A stretch of DNA of 64,000 nt from Limonium bicolor (lineage: Eukaryota > Streptophyta > Magnoliopsida > Caryophyllales > Plumbaginaceae): NCBI GenBank assembly GCA_023374045.1, contig CM041780.1, forward strand, positions 172,179,339-172,243,338. Direction: 5' to 3'. The notes below the pieces were generated by a model, which had not been told where the DNA came from, made no database searches, and saw only the letters and a program-made list of their open reading frames with translations. Shown piece after piece: positions 58,856-64,000 of the stretch. Both the position numbers and the translations under genes were made by a program. Numbering within the stretch: the stretch's first letter is position 1; each line of letters opens with the position of its first letter.

Positions 58856-60059
58856 GGCGTGTAACACCAACGAGTTAAGTAATGTGATGAAGTATGTTTT
58901 CCACTGCAGTGGTCGTTAGTGTGTCATGTGGATGGGGTGTTAAAACATATCTATTTTGGTTGTGTATTATAAACATGTCTAAATGATGTGGTGATTTTCC
59001 TCCAAAGCTGCCGAGTGTATTAAGGATAAACCAGGTAAAACACCTTAAACTTATGATTTTATGATTTTTCAGCTCATATATTATAGTGCCGAGGAGTGGA
59101 GTTAGGGAGTTATTTATATGGGTGATTTTAACCTAAGTATAGAAAAAATGATTATATAAATTAAGCTAGTCATTTAAGTGATTAATTAACATAATGGTCA
59201 AATTATGACTTCTGTGGAAAGGAAAAAAAATAAACTACAGCAAGGCCGAGAGAGTTATAGTATAATTTTAGCTATTTATGTGTAATTTTATGTTATAAAG
59301 CAAAGTTGTAATAAGGCCATGTCATTAGGCCATTTTAATTTAAGTTTAAAGCTTATTTCATTTAATTTATGCTTATATAATAAAGTTTGGGGTCAAACGG
59401 TAATTACTAGTAAAATATAAAGCCGTGGGCTTAATTTAGAGGAATTTAGGGTTTTTAAATGAATTTAATAAAAATTATAACATTTTATAATGTTTTGGGT
59501 CAAAATTGTAAAAATAGAAAAGTATAGGGTATAATTGTTAATTACTGAGAGTTTGGGTCCAATTTGGCATTAGAAGTCAAAGTTGACTATATAGGAGACT
59601 TTGACCAAGTTTGGAGAATTTAAGGAATTAAAATACTACCTTATATTAAGATTGTTATCAAATTGTAAAAGATTTGTAAAAGTTGGGGTGATATTATGAT
59701 TTATGAAAACTTGGTGTACTAAATAGAATTTACAACAGACCTTAGGTTATTAGGAATTTTTAGAAGTTTATTTGGTTAAATTTGGAGTTTATATGAATTA
59801 TATAAGTATAATATATGATTTCATATCATTGTTTCAAATGGGTAACATATGGGTATAAACCGAGAATTATAGAAAGTATAAGGTTAGGAATGACATTTAT
59901 AACCTTTTGGTATAGTGTGGTAATTTTTGGAGTTATATATAAGGTTTTATTAAGATATATGTATAATATAGTTTTAATGACATTAGAAAACTATATATTA
60001 TAAATTGGGGAGATTTGGTAATTATATAAATTTAGGTGGTAGGAATTAAATTAAAAGAC

Positions 60060-60290
60060 CCTAGGGTCTGTTCGGTAATTATAACCATTTAAAGCTATAG
60101 GTTATAATTATATTAAGGTTTAAGGATTATAATATAAGGTATATATTATAAGTGTAACAATGAAATATAATTTGGGGTTGATTTGTAATTTATGGAAGTA
60201 TAGTGGGAGATAATAAAAACCGAGAGTATAAGGGGCTGTTTTATTTTATAACAATTTATAACTATAGGTTATAATTGTTTTAATGACATA
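60060..60290 (+). repeat. AT-rich inverted repeats in the middle of LTR C
   Basis: The arms AATTATAACC and GGTTATAATT (about 60076-60110), and a second pair built on TATAAC and GTTATA (about 60247-60280), each lie just after a CTGTTCGG- or CTGTT-like start. They occupy the place of the hairpin arrays of other LTRs. Confidence 0.55.
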
Positions 60291-62379
60291 AATGTCATAA
60301 TATATGTTATATAGCTATAATATAACATTATATAAATTATGTGGTGGATTTTGTAAATATTTAAGAAAATAGGTGCTGTTCGGTAATATGGACATTTTTG
60401 AATGAAAATTTATAATAAGGTTTTTAATGTCATAAGGGGTGTAACATTTATAATATAAGAAATATTCATTAAAAGAAATGAATATATTATAAAGACTTAC
60501 CATATAATAAATAGTCCCATAATACATGTACATAAATAATATATGTTATGGTGTGGAAAAATATAATATGGTTCAATAACCATGTATTATCATAATTAAA
60601 AAGATATAAGATAAAGAGAAAAGGATTACAAACATTAGATATGGAAATTCTAATGTTAGGAGTATACATGGAATAATAAGGATTTATATAACTCAAAGTA
60701 TTATTACATATGAATTACACTACATTAAACTTGGAAAAACAAACCTAGGAAAATAAATACTAAGGTGAAATGTATAATATATGATTAAGAATTATACATG
60801 CAATATAGAAACAAACTATATAATATACAAGGGTATATTGGATTACATGCGATAACCAAGTTCAAACTTTAAGTATATTAATATACGAGACGCGACTACG
60901 CATGTAATATAACGTTTTTCCAAATCCTGAGTTAAGCCGAAAACCCGACAAACGTTGACAGTTAATAACGGGGGATTAACCGGGAGGTGTTAGTGACGGT
61001 ACGGGGTACCGTAGAGTTATGTCGTTATACGGGATTCTAATCAGTAGCATTATGTATTATTAGACTGTTAGAGACGACACGGGGAGCATCGGATCTAGCT
61101 GATTCATACTCCACGGTTATACATTCAGGGTGAACGGTATGTTGTTATGTCTCTGATTGTCTCTGAGGGCTTCCTCAGTTCAGACTTCTGTGTTATCTGT
61201 GATAAGATTGTTTGTCTGATTGTGTGAATAAATATGCATGAATTGTATATTTTCAGCTGCTTAATATTTACTGTTGTTGCGTTAACAGTATTGGTTCGTA
61301 TATATGGACCTATATATATAAGACGAACTAGCGTATGGTGCTATCTTATATGTAATATTAGGATCGTCAGAAAAACGTTGTAGCACTAGGATAATAAGAT
61401 ATACATATTATCCGAGACTTTAATACGGAGCATTGGCCTTTCTAAACGCCGCTCTCGTATCTAACACTGGATCCCGAGTTTACAGACTCTGGATTGGACT
61501 AACGATCTTAGTCTGCTGTGTTAGAAAAATTGGTAATGCGATGCGATGGTATAATTAATTAACATAACAAAGCCAAGAGGATGTGGCTCTTGGTGCGCGC
61601 TGTGATCACAAAAACGATACCAGGATGTCCGCGTACGGGTCCGCAAGTATCAAGAAAATTTCCCGCGAGCTAGGACGGTTCCTTGGTCGGAGACTCTACC
61701 ATGGAGTGGCTAATGCCATGGGTGACCCGCCATAGTATATGGGTAATTTAGAGACACGTCGTTTTTAACGAGACTTGTCACTAGGTATAACCGAACATTT
61801 ATTACAGTTGAGACTTGTACATTGGCGACCAATATTGGTTTTTATACCAAGGACGGGAGTTGATACTTGTTCATTATTCTCGTTGTTCCGCCTTGTTGTT
61901 CATTGGTTATACTGTGTGGTTTATATTATGTGTGTTGATGGTTGTGTTATTGTATGGATATTACTGTTAAATGTTTTACAGTTTAAATATTAAAACGGTA
62001 TTGAATGTAACGAATCTCATGCTCTCGACCAATTAATTGAGGGGTTTGAGGAGGCATGACGGGGCATGTGATAACATTCTCAGCAGGGGCTGATTCCATA
62101 CCACAAACCATTTTTATTTCAGGAGACTAGCTGGAGGGTCGACGCGGGGCGCAACAGTTGTATTTACTTTTGGTTAGACTTGGTACAGATTGAGACTACG
62201 GTTATTTTGGACTCGGGTTTTGTAAACCGAGGTGTATATTTGGTTAGACGCTCACGTGTATGGTTTTGTATAAGACGGTTGTTGTTTTATATATTTTAGT
62301 TTTATTTAAGCACTACTAGCTATCTATCTCTTGTGGTCACTGCGGGAATACCTTTCGTATGTTGATTATCATGTAACTC

Positions 62380-62407
62380 GTTATCACCCGTATGGGCGAG
62401 TGATAAC
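62380..62407 (+). promoter_or_regulatory. Conserved hairpin near LTR 3' end (C)
   Basis: The arms GTTATCAC and GTGATAAC (8 bp, perfect) surround a 12-base loop. It is a third sequence version of the hairpin found about 100-130 bases before the end of every LTR here. Confidence 0.6.
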
Positions 62408-64000
62408 AGTGACACCATTAGAACGACAGTCTGTTATTTACCGCTGCGATTTATTTACTGAGTACGACGTTTATACTATAATTAGGAGCTGGATTAGTAG
62501 GGGTGTTACAATACATAACCTCTTCCAAAACAGCAAGGTAAAATCTCTCTTAAATCTTGCTTAAAAACTCCTTAAACTTGTCATTTAGAAAAAAATAACT
62601 AACTAAACTATTGTTCATGATTTGTACATGGTTGAATGGTCCTGGTGCTACCCATGAAGTGCTAGGCAAATTTCCAAGAGGAAAATCAAAGTTCAAGAGG
62701 TAAACTCCTTAAATAAGTTTTAAAAGCTTGTTCATGGTTAAGCAAAATGTTATGAAATAAAATCTAACCTAAGGTCTGCATATGTACAGTGCCGAGAACA
62801 TATTGGGGCTGTTTGGACTCCTAGGTTGATTTAATACAAGGTAAGAACATTTAAACCATTTTTAAGACTTAAAAGACTATTACCTTGTAGTATATATTAT
62901 GGCCGAGAATGTGTAATGGCATAAGTGCTGTTTAAACCTTGTAAATGTGTAGAAAATAAAGGTTATATGTTTGGTTGGTGAATCTAGGTGCTAATGAATT
63001 ATTAAGTCAAGTTTATAAGTTAAAAGTGAAAGCAAAATGATTTTTAAGTGTTAAAGGAAAAATCTTAAACAGGCTGTGTATAATATATAGTTGGTGGGCA
63101 TTTTAATGTCATTTTATGACTATGTTTATGTTATGTTTAAGGCCATGTGTTTAGGCCATTTTTAATTAAAGGCTTTAAATATTTATTTATTAAGTTTTTG
63201 GGTGATTAAATGTATTATTTAAGTTTCTGGTGCAAAGATGTAATTTTAGTGAACATATTCACCTACGAACATTTTGGATGAATAATGATGAATTTAGGTG
63301 TAACATAAATTAAATATAAAGTTATATTATGGTTTATAAACTTTATAAATGTTAAAATGAGCATAAGACTTCCCAAGTGGGTAAAACCGTAAATAAAAAA
63401 AGCTTAGGGTGCTAAATATTAATTAAAACCGAATGAGGGTGGTTTAGGAATTTTTAAAACATAAAATGTAATTTTTATAAAGTTTAAACACTTAAATGTA
63501 AAACTAGAAAGATAATAGGTGTTTTCGTACTTACTAATAAATGGTGGTCAAAAGAGTGTTTGGAGGGTCAACCTTGACCATATATGGTGTTTACCAAGTC
63601 GGAAAAAAATAAGTAATTGATTTGGTAACTTAAATCAAGTATTAAGTTAAAAATGAAAATTATAAAACTATTTGGGGTGTTTATGCAATTTTTGGAAGTT
63701 AAGGGCTGGAATGAGGTTAATATGACCAGTAGGGGTCTATACATAATTGGGTGAATTTTAGGTTGATTTTGGTAATTTAATAAACTAAGGGTTATAATAT
63801 ATAGTTTAGTATTAAAATGTAACATTTATAAAACTTATGGGGTTATTATGTAAATAACCAAAACTTAAGGGTGGAAAATAATATTGGAACAGCCGGGGTC
63901 TGCTCGGAAATATTTAAATTATTTTGGAAATTTTGGAATTAAATAAGTTAATATGTAATATAGGTTTTAGGTATTAAATTGTATGTTTACATAATAAATG

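Larger units (their letters stand above)
54476..58942 (+). repeat. LTR D (solo LTR) within C
   Basis: It is closely related to the E1 LTR along its whole length. It begins TGAAATACCCC; the 3' end is GGGGTGTTAA rather than GTTACA. The flanks AACGA (54471-54475) and AACAT agree only partly, so the exact right border is uncertain by a few bases. It contains AAGGTAA sites at 55572 and 55736, a three-unit hairpin array (56912-57098), the mid-LTR stem near 57408-57435 and the 3' hairpin (58834-58855). Confidence 0.75.
53169..62510 (+). repeat. LTR C (solo LTR), interrupted by D
   Basis: It begins TGAAATACCCC and ends GGGTGTTACA, with target duplication ATACA at 53164-53168 and 62511-62515. Its own sequence (53169-54475 and 58943-62510) is about 4.9 kb. 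AAGGTAA sites lie at 53936 and 54110. The middle (59100-60900) is very AT-rich, with long AT inverted repeats in place of the GC-rich arrays of other LTRs. It has a TAACGGGGG block near 60966 and a terminal hairpin at 62380-62407. Short open frames here are not conserved. Confidence 0.75.
19826..64000 (+). repeat. LTR A, host of the later insertions; runs off the right edge
   Basis: It starts TGAAATACCCCAAAC after GTCGG. Its own sequence is 19826-20802, 52729-53168 and 62516-64000, about 2.9 kb in all, so roughly a third of a 4.4-kb LTR lies beyond the window. It carries splice-donor-like AAGGTAA sites at 52888, 62538 and 62841. The final 1.2 kb is AT-rich like the middle of LTR C. No coding sequence is seen. 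Whether A is a solo LTR or part of a full element cannot be told from here. Confidence 0.6.

Noticed and set aside
60067..60113. Possible MITE or foldback transposon in LTR C
   Set aside because: No flanking target duplication was found, and the inverted repeats sit where other LTRs have hairpin arrays.

Overview
The window is plant nuclear DNA made almost entirely of LTR retrotransposons inserted into one another. I found no host gene, tRNA, rRNA or CRISPR array. The plant assignment rests on three things: plant-type initiator-methionine primer binding sites, a Ty3 element of the plant Tat/Ogre type with two RNase H domains, and LTRs of about 4.4 kb. Two kinds of element account for nearly everything.

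The first kind is a group of related, giant-LTR, apparently non-coding elements (LARD-like). LTRs of 4.3-4.9 kb usually begin TGAAATACCCC and end GGGGTGTTACA. An initiator-Met primer site follows, and a polypurine tract of the AAGAGGGGTAGA kind precedes the 3' LTR. From left to right: a minus-strand copy (internal part 1-1211, LTR 1212-17105, cut by the Tat element); an AT-rich remnant 17106-19825; an LTR starting at 19826 and leaving the window at 64000 (A). Inside A is an LTR without internal region, 20803-52723 (B, target duplication AAAGG). Inside B are two complete elements: E1 at 21859-35593 (duplication GTAGA) and E2 at 37502-51262 (duplication GGTTA). Further right inside A is LTR C, 53169-62510 (duplication ATACA), which holds solo LTR D, 54476-58942. 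Removing the insertions brings B to about 4.4 kb and C to about 4.9 kb, which supports the reconstruction.

The second kind is one Tat-type Ty3 element at 3673-14923. It has 411-bp LTRs, gag, protease, RT, RNase H, an archaeal-type second RNase H and integrase. It also has a 44-bp minisatellite in its 3' region, and an antisense, apparently intron-containing gene with coiled coils. Its frames are broken by many one-base indels. It is flanked by a 244-bp direct repeat of host LTR instead of a 5-bp target duplication.

The most interesting signal is structural. The LARD-like elements encode no recognisable protein, yet they share a series of short inverted repeats at fixed places: over the primer site, beside the polypurine tract, near the LTR 3' end, in mid-LTR, and in the internal region. 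Several stems change sequence between families by paired substitutions that keep the pairing. In mid-LTR every family has an array of two to five hairpins whose sequence differs completely between families while the arrangement is kept. This suggests selected RNA structure in elements that must borrow their proteins. All structural claims come from reading by eye; no folding or alignment program was run.
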